Source of the DNA: Struthio camelus
Taxonomy: Eukaryota > Chordata > Aves > Struthioniformes > Struthionidae
Direction of reading: 5' to 3'
NCBI RefSeq assembly: GCF_040807025.1
Contig: NC_090968.1
Coordinates: 5,135,906-5,199,905, forward strand
Length of the DNA: 64,000 bases
Each line of letters begins with the position of its first letter. Position 1 is the first letter of the stretch. A program made the position numbers and the translations under genes. Positions 1-12,300 of the stretch are shown here, in pieces. Below the pieces are notes generated by a model. The model did no database searches. It had not been told where the DNA came from and saw only the letters and a list, made by a program, of their open reading frames with translations.

Positions 1-3000
1 TTATCTTCTGTTTTGTTGTTGGATCTTGGTGAATTTGTGTGTTCAAATACAAATTTTAATGACTAGTTTCATCACTGCTGTGTTGAAGATTTAGTTTCAT
101 AGGCTAAAACACGCAGGGACAGGCTATACGTAGATCAGTATGCAGTTCGTGTCTAGAGGTTGAAGTTGAGAGATTAAGATTCGGGATAAGACCTGTGGGA
201 AACAAGTGTCTACCACAGAGTTCTGGGACTGACAGAGTTTATTCCCCCTTTTATAGATGGGTAACTGAGACCCAGATTAAACAATGCTCGTGTTCACGTA
301 AGAGACTGTTGCAAAGGACGGTGTTGGGTCCAGGTCTCCTGAACGTTGCTGGGTCCCTGCCATTCCTTGCAGCCTCGGAGGGAGGATATAGAATAAAACC
401 TCAAGCAGTAGGTAAATGTATATGTTGGATGTACAGTCCTAATCCTGTTCTCCTGCTAAAGGGAATGGACTAGGGGGGCCATATGATTTTTATCACCATC
501 TTTGAGCACATCTGGGAATGCAGTTTGGCTGCGTTCCAGCGCCCAGCACAGCGGTCTGTCCTGCCTCCACGTGTCATGAAAGGATTTCCCAGAGCGGAGC
601 AGATGTGCCAGGGTTACGTGGATCAAAGAGCTGGGGCCCTGCCCTCCTGCTTTGTCATTTCATTGGTATGACTTTGTCGGGCTATTTCAGCAGAGAACGC
701 AGGACTGGATCCATCCTGCATTCTTTGGGCATCACCCTCCAATTCTGGTCAGCAGCGAGCCGCTCCTGCGTGAACCGTTCAGCGGGCTGCAGAATGACTG
801 GGTCAGCGTCACCGTTTCCAGATGTAGACCACAAACAGGATTTTAATAAGAGAGAAGCAAAAAAGGCTAGATGCACATTCCTGACTGGCCTCAATTAGGA
901 GTCTGCTGCCGCGCTGCACGGGTCTCGTGTGACTGGTGGGTACGGGGACAGGGCTGGAAGAAGTGCTGCGACACAGACGCGTGGCCAGAGCCGGATTGAT
1001 TCTGCTGATCGGTTCAGAAGCAAATGCATGTTTGTTGTTCTTGCTGCTGCTGTCAGGAATAGGCTCTCTGATGCATCCTGATTCATTCCACTGTGGAAAT
1101 ATGCTGGAGAGCCTTTTCTGTTGTGTTTTCTCAGTCCTTTTGCCCCGGCAGAAGTCGGAGGAGGTGAGGAGTTCACCAGACAGATCATTAAACTGTCGCC
1201 CACGATTTAGGCATCTGAGTCACGGGTGTGCAACCCTGCCTGCTGGCTGTCACGTATGGTTAGCAAGGCTCCAGACAGAAAGAGGTTTTGGAGCAAAAAG
1301 TGGTTCCCTCTACTGTTGATAAACTAATTGCCTTTCCTGCTTTGCAGGGTCAGCCCTTTCCTTTGAACTCAAAGGAACAGGCTTGAAGTTGGGTAAAACT
1401 TTCCTTCCTGGAGGAGTGAGTGAAAAAGGGCTTGTGGGGAGGCAGCACATGGCTGGGATGCTGCTGGCGGAGTGCAGCTGGCGCTAACGTTGCCTGACGT
1501 TTGCCTAACGTTGGGCAAAATGGCATCATCTGTGGGTGCGGATGAGGAAACTGAGCCAGCAGCCAGCGTGTCGTTTCTGTGGTCTTTTCTCTGCTGATTG
1601 GGAATGCTTTGAGGCAGGGACGTCTCTCTGGCTCTGCAGGGCCCTCGTCACTTGTGCTGTGCTGAGAATAATGTTGCAGGAATGAGGAATCAGCAGTAGC
1701 TGCCGGTAACGGTAAGAAAACTATTGCTTCTCTACCTCCCTTTCCTGGACGGGTCTGCCTGGCCTCTGGCAGCCTGCTGCGGTGCTTTACGCCTACCAAG
1801 AAGGGGAGCTGCAAGCTGAACACCAATTCCTTTATCTGGTGTTGGTTAACCTCCCGCGACTGGTCGAAAGGGGTGATGAAGGGTGTTAGCAGGTGGAAGC
1901 CTCTTTCTTGGAAACCTCTTTTGTGGTTTGCATGTCTTTCATCACCACCATCACGCTGTTCTCCCTGGCGGCTCACCAGGAACAGGCGCACCTGCAGATC
2001 AGACAGCAGGGGCTGACCGTGGGCTACAGCGAAGCGAGCCATCTGCGGCTCAGAGCACAGCATGTGCCAGTGTTTTGAGTATGCCAAGTCTGGAGAGAGC
2101 ATGTTCATAGCAAAGTTCAGAAGCGTTTGTCTCCTCAGCCTCCCCTCTCCTAAAGCTTCCTGGAAACTGCTGGAGTCCTAGAAACGCTGCACGTCGGCCG
2201 GTTGCAGGGACCTCCTATCGAGACTGTCCTGTGTGTTTCCAGACTGATTATGAGTGGATGATACGAGCTCCAGGAAAGACTCCGGTTGTCGTTCTGTGAT
2301 GGAGAGCTACTGGAATCCTTGATTCCTTCCCCTAAAACTTCTTCCCAACCAGCTTTGGGCTCCATTTGGAAACAGGACCTGGGAACTTTCCTGGCAGGAC
2401 TATCGCCTTCTCCCATGTGGGTCTCTCCTCTTGATGGGTCTCTTTGGAAATGACAATCATATGTTGTCATTTGTCCAGGTAGGAACCAAATGATGCATTT
2501 TAGCTCCCAACTGCTGGCTGGTTGTGGGTGCTCTGCCTTCCTGGTGGGCCAGGCTGAAGGGAGATTTCAGCCTGTCCCTGTGTCTGTGCTTGCTGTGACC
2601 AGTGTTTAAGATATGCCTTGAGACTTTTTTCCGCAGTAAGAAATTACACGCGCTTTGCTGCAGTCTCGTTTGCGTCAGTGTTGTTGGAGTCTGTAGCACA
2701 CCTGTCTGCGAGCGTGTTTCACTGCCACGTCCCTGCGTCGTTCTGTTTTGTTGCCCCAGTGAACATGTGCATGTCCCATTTAAACGTCAGGGCTTGATCA
2801 AGAGCAGATTCCTGATCTGTAGACCCAGCCAAAAGGTCATAATTTGAAAATCCCTCCAGCTGAAGTTTGTAAATTATGTAACAATGGAAACTTGGCTTTT
2901 TCTGCATTTCTGGTGTGTTTGAGTCCCAGAGACTACTGGAAAGAATTTCTTAATGGTGAAGATAATAATACTAATAATCTTGTAACTTTTTATTTTGTAC

Positions 3001-3171
3001 AAGAACACACTGGATTTTTTTCAGCATTACTGGGTTTTGAATGCTAGAGGACAATGTGATATCTGCAGTGCATTAATAAACTGTTATCAGATACTTCTTC
3101 TCCCCACAGTAGCATAGGCAGAAAATAACGACTACCTTTTCTTTTTTTATTATTGTTTTTTTTTTTCCAAG
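1..3171 (+). other. LOXL2: LOXL2 intron (no exon found)
   Basis: No SRCR-coding exon was found in this stretch, so the preceding LOXL2 exon lies outside the window. It holds a MIR-like relic near 236-320. Several ORFs of 60-250 codons on both strands lack recognisable homology. Confidence 0.6.
236..320 (+). mobile_element. MIR-like SINE relic
   Basis: The string ccttttatagatgggtaact followed by gagacccag resembles the MIR core (attttacagatgaggaaactgaggc). It is very diverged and was called by eye only. A CORE-SINE of another family is possible. Confidence 0.4.
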
Positions 3172-3323
3172 GTATGGGTCCAATTCATCTAAATGAAATT
3201 GACTGTACAGGCTTTGAAAAATCGATCACAGACTGCAAGTTCAACACAGAGTCGCAGGGCTGTAACCATGAAGAAGATGCTGCTGTGAGATGCAATGTTC
3301 CAGCGATGGGTTTCCAAAATCAG
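3172..3323 (+). CDS. LOXL2: LOXL2 exon: end of SRCR3
   Basis: Starts after a long T-rich tract ending ccaag, with 2 bases completing a Gly codon, and ends on a codon boundary before gtgagc. It encodes [19 protein letters not shown] and [10 protein letters not shown]. Three cysteines of the SRCR fold are visible in these segments and the one between them. Confidence 0.95.
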
Positions 3324-6300
3324 GTGAGCAGCCAAGTGATCCGGATGCAGGTGAGCACGGCTAGGTGTGTTCTTCCTAGAGCGTCGTCTGGCCTCCCTTG
3401 CTGGGCTATCTGGGTGTATCTTATTGTATCTACTGCCGTGCAAGAGGAAGGATGTTGCCCAAGACCTAGTGCTGTCCCTTTTATCTACTCTCTGCAAAGC
3501 TGAAAAGGCCGGAGGAAAGTAGGGTGTCTCAAGGGTCGTGGCCCTCCTTGGAGCAGGCATCTCGGTCATCACTGCTGCAGCCCTTGGTCGCCTTTGTCTG
3601 CTGGCTCCTAATTCTTGACACAGAGAAGAACAAACCCAAGGGATCTGTGTAGGAATCATTTCTCTAAGTCCAGCCTGTTCAATTTAGATGTTAATGTCTG
3701 TGATGTATTAGAAAGGACAGCAAATCCCCTCTTCCGAGCAGCGTAACAATTCCCCAAATGCTGGGCTTTCTGCTGGGCTTTCCTGCATGATGTGAAACCT
3801 TACTGCTTAGTGCCACTGCCTGGGAGGAAACAGCCCTCTGCAGAAGCACTTGCTTGCTGGGCCTCTGTTTCTGAGCAATGATGCTCCCTTTCGTAATGAG
3901 CTTTGAGCTCCAAGCGTGACAGGGGGGTTATAACTGGGAAAAACGTCACTTCAGCTATGACCTGTGTAGTCCAGTGGCCCAGCAGAGCTGGTGCACTGCC
4001 CTGTTTTGGTGGGATACTTGGCTGGGTCTCACGAGAGTAGCACCCAGGTGGCTCCTGAAGTAGGTGCTGCTGTCACCTTTGCCACGTGGAGCTTAAAATC
4101 TTTTTCTGCGCGAACCAGATGCAAGATCCTCTGAGTAAATTCTCCAGCCAAAGGTCTTAAACCAACATAGGGGGCAGAGGGAAGCTTTCACAAGGGATGT
4201 GTCACTCTCGTGCGGCTGGTGAGGGCCTCTTTCAGAGGCTGGCCTGAGCTAGACTTGCAGGTCTGACCTGCTTCGTTCTGCCAGGGTGGGAGATGAAGAA
4301 CCAAAGTGCACCAGGTGGTTTGCTAGTAGCTGGGCTGAGACTTCTGGGCTCAGTGACTTTAATCACAAACCTTGAAAAGACTAGGCCCTCAGTGTCGCTA
4401 GCCCAACTGCTGCATCTCCCCTGCAAAGCCTGCTGGGCCATTTAATGACATATTTGCTTTTATGCCCGGCAGCTGCGTCTGAGCGGTGGCCGCAACCCTT
4501 ACGAGGGCCGGGTGGAAGTCCTGGCGGAGCGCAACGGCACTCTGAAGTGGGGCACCATCTGCAGTGAGAACTGGAGCACCGTGGAGGCCATGGTGGTGTG
4601 TCGGCAGCTGGGCCTGGGGTTCGCCAGCCATGCCTTCCAGGTGGGTCCCCGTGCCCCGCCACGCGGGCGTTTCAGCCACGGTAGTGCACGTGCATTTGGA
4701 CAGGAATTATTAAAGAAGGAGGAAAGCTTATAAAAACAAACAAAAGAACCTAGCAGCCTTTGGCTTTCAGGGCATTAGCTGGAGAGACCCAGATGGTTCA
4801 ACCTCATTGCACAACAGCCATTGGGGAATATTCACAGCAGAAGAAGCTGTTGCGGCTTTGCCCAGAGCTGCTGTTTTCATACTGCTCGGGGCCCAGATTC
4901 CTGGGAAGACGGGTCAGCCCTGGTTGGGATGGCAGTTGTGTGCAGTTTCTTGTCCCTCCCTGGGTCAGCTTGGGGAGCTGCACTCCCCAAGTGTGGAAGC
5001 CAAGTTTAAGCTGGTGTCAGGTCACTTGAAAACAGTTTGGTTTTTTTTTTTTTGCTCCTGTAGTTACTTCTCAGGGCGGTATATACACTAATGTGTGGTG
5101 GAGCTGTGTGTTAGCTGAGTTGTTCATGTTTCTTCCTCTTCTGATGACAAATGCCCTGACCCCCTTCTGCTTGCACATGACTAAGAATGGTACTTTTACA
5201 GGGATAAAAGCCACCAGCTAGCAAACTTGGGATAACTACAAAGCAGTAAAGCGTTTTTTTTCCAGTGCAGCAGTCTGGCATGGGGAATGGCAGCCTGCTG
5301 AGCTAGCTGGAGGGAAAGAAAACGGCAACAGTGGCAACGAGTCTGTAAGAACTGGAAGGCCGGGGGGACAGCAGCATCCCACCTACTCCCCAGATCAATG
5401 AGCAAATGGCATCAGGTGTAAGGAGCTAGCATAGACCCATAACCGTGATGCGAGATACTTCTGTATTGGTCTATCCCTCAAGGATCGCAAAGCGAAAGAG
5501 GCATCAAAGAGGGGCAGGCAGACTTGGGCACAAGAGCAGCTTTTGTGGGGAAACGGGTAACTTCTGAGCTTTGAGGCAAAACTTCCTCTGGTCCTCTGCT
5601 GCAGTTCCAGGACGCTGGCAAAATGGGGATTGGGGCTCCTAAAAAGAGCTGGTTTCTCCTTGGGAGAAACTAATCCCCTGTCTGAGCTTGCTGCCTTGCT
5701 GTACTCTGGAAATCTGGGCCCTTTGAGGCATTTCAGCCTGGGCATCAGCAATCACCAGCAGTCTGGGGGGAAACTTGGGCTCAAACTGTCAGTGAATAAA
5801 TAAACTTCATGTGTGTTTACGTAGACAGCGACTCGCACACAGAAAACAGCCTTAGGTCAGTTCTGGGCAGGAAAAATACTTTTCCCAAACAATTTCCGGA
5901 AATCCAATGCTCAGGCAAATAGCAAATAATAAAATGTAGTTGCAGCACATCTCCTCCCCGGGAGCGGAGACTGTCCTGATTGCCCGTGGGGTCCGGTAGG
6001 CTCTCCTGTGTGTTTGTGCAGCCTCTGGTCTGCTGGGCCACGGTGATAAACCCGCTCAGAATTAACGTCTCTCCCCACAGACTGCTGGTTTTGTGCAGGG
6101 AGAAACCATAAGGCCTTCGAATGAATACAAACCTCAGCGTCCTCAGGGCTGGTTGTGGCTTATCAGAAAGCAGGAGAGACTCTAGGCAAAACCGGACAGT
6201 TAAGCTTTGCCCGGGGAGCCCAGTCCTGCAATTAGTTCCTATCCTCTCTAATGAGTGATCGGGTTGGGATCCCTGGAGGAAATCCTGGGCACACGGGCAG

Positions 6301-9278
6301 GCAGATCCCAATCAGTGCAACTGTTATCCAGGGCCAGAGGAGAGATCTGCAGGTCCCTGAGGGATGCGCTGGGGTCAGATATCTTAGGAGGAGGAAGGAT
6401 GGATCTGCCCATGCCGCTGTTGTAGCGATCCCCCCATGCGAGCTAATTCCTCGGTTCCTCCAGCTGATTTGCTTGCGTAGCTGCCAAGCAGAGTGCCAGA
6501 GCTGAGGATAGCCACGTCCCTTGAACGCTGGACTTTCCAGCTGCCCAGCTCTATTGACACAGCCCTGAGAGTCCAGCAAGAAACAAGACATTTTTTCCTT
6601 TAGCTGAGACTGCTGGTATTTAGAACAGAAAAGGCCCTTATGTGTATCCAGGCTGCACCAGCTACAGGAGCATAAAGCTACACTGTGTAGAACAGGGCAG
6701 CCCTGTGTGCGTGTCCGCAAAGAGTGTTGCTAACAGGGTTAACAAACAGCCTGTTGCAATGGAAGCAATGGTACAGATGGGTTTTCTTTTCCTGGAAATG
6801 TCACTAACACACACTGACAGACAGATGAGAATTTTTTTTTTTTCTTTTCTTCCTTTCCCTTCTCCCAGATTGTGTAGTTGCAGCTTTGTCAGGGGGTTTA
6901 GCGTGCTTAGTTTTCAGTAACGTTGCATTGCTCAGATCAGAGCTTCCTTGGATGTGCTCTTAGGTAGCAAAAATGCTCGTGGTTTATATAGGAAGAGCTC
7001 TGAGATGAAGGAGAAAGATGTTCTCTTCTGTCTGACAAGAGGGGCGGGCTGAAGCACAAAAGGGCTGTCTCATCTACCCGCATTCATTCTGCGGAGAGGT
7101 AAACTGAGACAGACGGGTTGTGATTTGCCTCGATTTAGAGTAGTGCTGCTGGGCAAGGGCTTGTCTTTCAGACAAGTCTTTCAGGGAACGTTACTTAGCC
7201 GCTTTTAAGTCTTCTGCTCTGCTTCAGAGTCTTGTGGCCTTCTGGCTCTTGCTCTCAGCAGCGAGCGCTTTGCCCTTTTCAGACCTGATGTGACCTACAT
7301 GGAAGTGCTCTGTTTACAGGTTGGCAAGTCCAGGTCTGCCTCTGGCTGATGTAAACTTTGGGAATTGAAGATTTTAAGACTTGACTCCAAATGTAATGTT
7401 TGGAGGGTTTGTATCTTTTGGGAGAGGTTGTGGGTTGTTTTTGTTCTGTGTTTTTTTTTCCTTCCCCTCGAACATTCTTTTTTCTTGTTTGCTACTTTGC
7501 GGGTTTCCAAATTCCCAGTTTATTCAGGGTCTGAATCTCATCTTTGAGTGCGGTGGCTCATGGAACCAGTCGGAGCGAATGCACGTCCATCCCAGCGACT
7601 GCTGTATCCGCTGGCCAACTTTGGCAGGCGGCAGTTCATTTTCTGATTTTTTTTTTTTTTTTTTTTCCCCTCAAGTTTTGTAAAACTGAGTGATGAAGGT
7701 GAGGAGTGACCAGGATTTGAATGTCTGTGAATGCCCGCTCTGAACCATGAGACGCAGACCCTGTTAGTCCTGGTCATCCTCAAATGTCTTGTTTCCATGG
7801 GTATAGACAGCGTGGCTGCTAATTCTGCCTCTCCTTCCTCGTGCAGCCGGGCAATCTGGCATTCCCTGCTGTCCTCCCCGGGGCACAGATGTCACAAGGC
7901 AGATGTGGTTTAATTGCTGGGCATCTCTCCTGAAGGCACAGCCTATCTGACTTAAAACAGCCCAAGAATGAATTCATCAGCTAGATGGGCAGAGCAGGGT
8001 GGAGAAGTGAATTTACAGCTGGATTAAAGCTAAGCAGAAATTTAAACCTAAACCAGCTCAAAAACTAGGAGAGAGGTATGGTTATACTGCTCAGATGTTC
8101 AGGATGGGGAATCTGTCCTGACCTAGGTTTTAATCCCAGTCCCAGCCTTCTACTCAAACAGATTTGTACTCATTTCCTGAGTTACTTTTCTACTCTGCTC
8201 CTGATCTGTACAGTCCCTTCTGGCAAGTCATTTAGCAAAACTCTTCCCCACTCTCTCTCTGTTTTTCTTTTTTTTGTTTTTAAATCTCCATGTATAGCAG
8301 AGCAGTACTTCCCTAGTCTTTGTGAAGGCTTAGCTAAGCACTGTATGTAGGATGCTTAAGAGCAGGCTGGGGTGAGAAGGGAGTGGTGTGGGCCTGGGGT
8401 TAAGGAGGGCAGACAGCACGCTCACGTATGCAGACCTCTGCTAGTCAGTGAATTTAACGCTACTGCATTTCAGCATCTCATCTTTTAATTAATCATCGAA
8501 GGCTAAGCATAGCTCAGATACAGAAGTTTTTAAAAAGAGCAGATGGCCCCAACAGTGTCTAACACAGAACTGTGGCCTCCCTCCCTCATAGCAGAGACAG
8601 CGGGATCAGCAACCTGCCAGAATGTTTTTCTTTTCCAGTTCAGAGATGGGAAGGGTGGAGAGAAACTAGGTGAGACACAGGGGATGCTGCCTAGAGCAGT
8701 GTCCTGTGCTCCAGGACGCGGTGTCCTCTGTACCTGTGCTTCGACAAATATCAAGTGCGCAGCATCCCCTGAAACCCCAAACCCATTAAAGCAAGCACAA
8801 AACACATCCACTATCTCTTTTGAAACTCTGGAAACAGGCTTGAAATAGCGAGAAGTATTAGTTAACTATTAGTATTAGTAGCTAGGCTCTGTGTCTAGAT
8901 GCACTGAGGTGGGAGCTACGGGATGCAAGCTTTGAGGTTTAACTTAGGTATCAGCATCCTTTGGCACGATCTGTCTCCTTGATAGCGTGGGCTGGTGTCT
9001 TTGTCCGCTCGAGCGAGGATGGAAGTTATGCAGGTATGAACGTTCCCCCAGCAGTCCGCTAACGGTGTGTGAAATGCCTCTTTTTGCCCTTCTGTCCAGG
9101 AAACCTGGTACTGGCACGGAGACGTCACTGCTGACAGCGTGGTCATGAGCGGCGTCAAGTGTTCAGGCACAGAGATGTCCCTGGCCCACTGTCGCCATGA
9201 TGGAGCCGATGTCTCCTGTCCCAGAGGAGGTGGCCGTTTTGGTGCTGGTGTGTCCTGCTCAGAGAGTGAGTGGCTCAG

Positions 9279-9311
<33 letters not shown>

Positions 9312-12300
9312 GGCAGAAGTGTTTGCCCTGTGGTGTGCAGGAGAAATGGGGTGGCCCATGCCATGCCTTAGACATGTCAAAAGCATGGCAAACCGTTGCT
9401 GATGGGCCTCCATCTCTGGCAAGCACTTGGGTTTCCCCCCCCCACCCCCCCCGGCCATCAGTTCTTTCAAACCTTCCTTCCATCCTGCCAGCTGCCCCCG
9501 ACCTGGTGCTTAATGCGGAGCTGGTGGAGCAGACTGCCTACCTGGAGGACCGCCCGATGTTCATGCTGCAGTGCGCGCTCGAGGAGAACTGCCTGGCCAG
9601 CTCGGCTGTCAACACGTCCGTCACTTCTGGCTTCCGGCGGCTGCTGCGCTTCTCCTCCCAGATCCACAACAATGGACAGTCCGACTTCCGCCCCAAGAAC
9701 GGCCGCCACGCCTGGGTCTGGCACGACTGTCACAGGTGAGGGCCAGGAGGACGGTTTCACGCAGTTAGTGTCTCCTGCAGAGACTGTGACCTGGGCTTGG
9801 GCAGTTCTGATTCTTTTGAGGGCAGGGAAACCAACTTATTACTGTGTGATTTATAGTTCTGAAATGGTATATGAACAGGACTGGTGCAGAGCTCTCATGG
9901 GGAGAGATGTGTATGCCCAGGCAGCACATACGTGGGAGCATGCGTACGTACAGACGGACGGAAGCGTGTGCCTGTGGACCCGCTGCGTGTGGAAAGATGC
10001 AGCCATCTGAGCTACTTCCCTCACCTGGGAAAGGGCTCGGGAACACATCATCGGTCCTGCGTTTTTTTTTGTTTTGTTTTTAATGCATCTCGGCTCCACT
10101 TGGCACTGCATACAGCTGGGAGATTGTTTTGTGGTTTTTTTGGATAGATAGTAAATTCGACCCCCAAAAGGCATTTTTCAGGGGGAAGCTGACAGCTTCA
10201 GCCAAAGTAAACCAGGGAGAGGAAAGAGAGCTGGAAACAAGCCACCCGGATGCTTTGGTTCTGAAATGACAGCTTGTTACAATGTTGATTCTCCTTAATT
10301 TGGAGTAAAAGGGAGCTAAGTAACGCACAGTACGTGGCTCTTGTCCTGCTATTACCGTAAGGCTTGTGCCTTGTGAAAACACATAGAGCAAGAAATTCTG
10401 AAATGTAACAGTCCCGAATAGCACTCGTGCAGGCCTGAGCGAGCTGGGATGTGTAGGTAAGCACAGCATCAGTGTTGCCATGCTGGAGTGCTAGGCTGAG
10501 ACTTCGCATACTGGCCACCTACCTTGCAGTCAGGTCTGTCTATTTGGTAACGTTTGCAGTCAGAGCAGCAAGCAGAGCTGAAACCTCAGCAGCAAAGAAC
10601 CCAAAATAAGTAGGAAATGGTACGTTAAGGGCAGGGGGAAACCCAGGACCAGTGTAGTGTGAGTGTCTGCCTTTCCAGCCCTGTTGGGAAGGGGCTAGGG
10701 GAATTTGTGGGTACCACAAAGATTTGAGCACATTGCAGGCTGGTTAAAAAGGAGGGCACTTGGAGTTCTTTGGGAGACGCTGCTTAAGTGAGGTGAGGCT
10801 AGGAGAGAATTGGGAAGAGGCTGAGAGCCATCTGTGTGCTTTAAATTGGATTCTGTTTATATGGAGGAGGATGAACTCAATTCCTCTTCAATCTTTCCAG
10901 TCTGTAAACACCAGAATGTAAACACCTCTTTTAATGATTCAGACATATTTCAGAAACTAAGTCAGACTTGAGACCTCAAACTTTTATCAGAGGCAGCCAA
11001 ATTAGCTTCAAAGTCAACAGCTTAGCCACTGAAGAATGTCACTTCTTTCCTAACTGCCTTGCTCCATCGCTGCGAGCTTCTGTTCAGTAGGGCTTTTGAT
11101 GTGGAAGTAGAACAAAAATGGGAAAGACCCTTAGCAGGGAGTGAGAAGTGATTCACTTCTGGCAGGTGGCAATTTATTTTTTGGTTAGGAAAAAGGCAGT
11201 AGGAGGTAAAAAGAAACCCACTCTCTAGAGGAAAAAATTCCTCCCCTTCCCTCCTGCCCCCCTTTATCTGTAAATACATGTGCAGAGTGGTGCGGCAGTA
11301 TTGGCTGTCGGAAGTTTTTAAGCCGTGATTATTTTTACAGCTGGAAGAGAGTTGAGTTCTGTCCCGTCCTGTCCCCCCCCGCCTTTGAAAACTCTTAAGC
11401 AATGGCTTTTGAATTAGGCTCTGTCTGTGCAGTTGCCTCGTTCCTGAGAGCCGAGCTCTGCAGACAGGCTCTGCTGTCTCTCAGCACAGCGTTCCCAAAG
11501 CTGGTGGAGTTGTCCAGGCAGGGATTTAAGGAGCTGGTCTGCTTTCAGCGCCGGTGTTTGTACTCCCGTTTCGAACAGCATACCAGCGCTGTGGGTTTTC
11601 TCCCCGTTCCAAGGCTGGGATCAAATTCAGACGTGTTACATCAGCAAGACCAAGCTCGTGCTCTCAGCCCTGACTAGTGGAGCACACATCTTAGTTTTAC
11701 TCAGGTACTACCATCTGCTTCCTGTTCAGCAAAGCCCTAGAAGTCCCTTGGACTTCAACCGGACTTAAGTACAGGCTTAATTTTAGTGAGATGTTTTGCT
11801 GAACCAGCAGCGTGACATAGAGAAGGTCAACATCCCTCAAACTGCCGCAGTCTAACTTTGCTCGTAGAGGTCTGCAACACTGATTACACGCTCTCTTGTA
11901 ACTGTTGCTGCGCTCAACAGTGCTGGAGCGTTTCTGGTTGCAATGCGGCCCAGGTTGAGTTGACACTAACGATTCCCAGTTAAAATTATGGAACGTATCG
12001 TGTGAGAACCCAGCTGTCGTGTTGTTTAGATCTGAGTGAAGGGAGCGCTGAGAGAAGCTGATCCCATCTGTTGTTAGTCTTCTGCCAATAAATTTGCATT
12101 CTGTTTCTTAAAAGAAAAAAACCAACCACCCTTCCCTCCCCCCCAGCCAGGTTGCTAGTCTGGGTAAATTCTGCTCTGTTTAGAGCCTGTTGTTAAAGAG
12201 CAGATGCAATATTTGTTGTTCTGGAAAATGACAGGGTCACTAGAAACGATGACCTGGCTGATGATGGCTTTGATTTGTTTCCCTTCCCTTTCCAGTATAA

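Noticed and set aside
1350-2108. A 252-codon frame on - and overlapping + frames near 1883-2110
   Set aside because: They lie in the LOXL2 intron. No recognisable domain, no SRCR similarity and no convincing splice borders.
11402-11677. A 91-codon + frame starting MAFELGSV
   Set aside because: Intronic in LOXL2, with no domain or splice support. Chance length for this composition.
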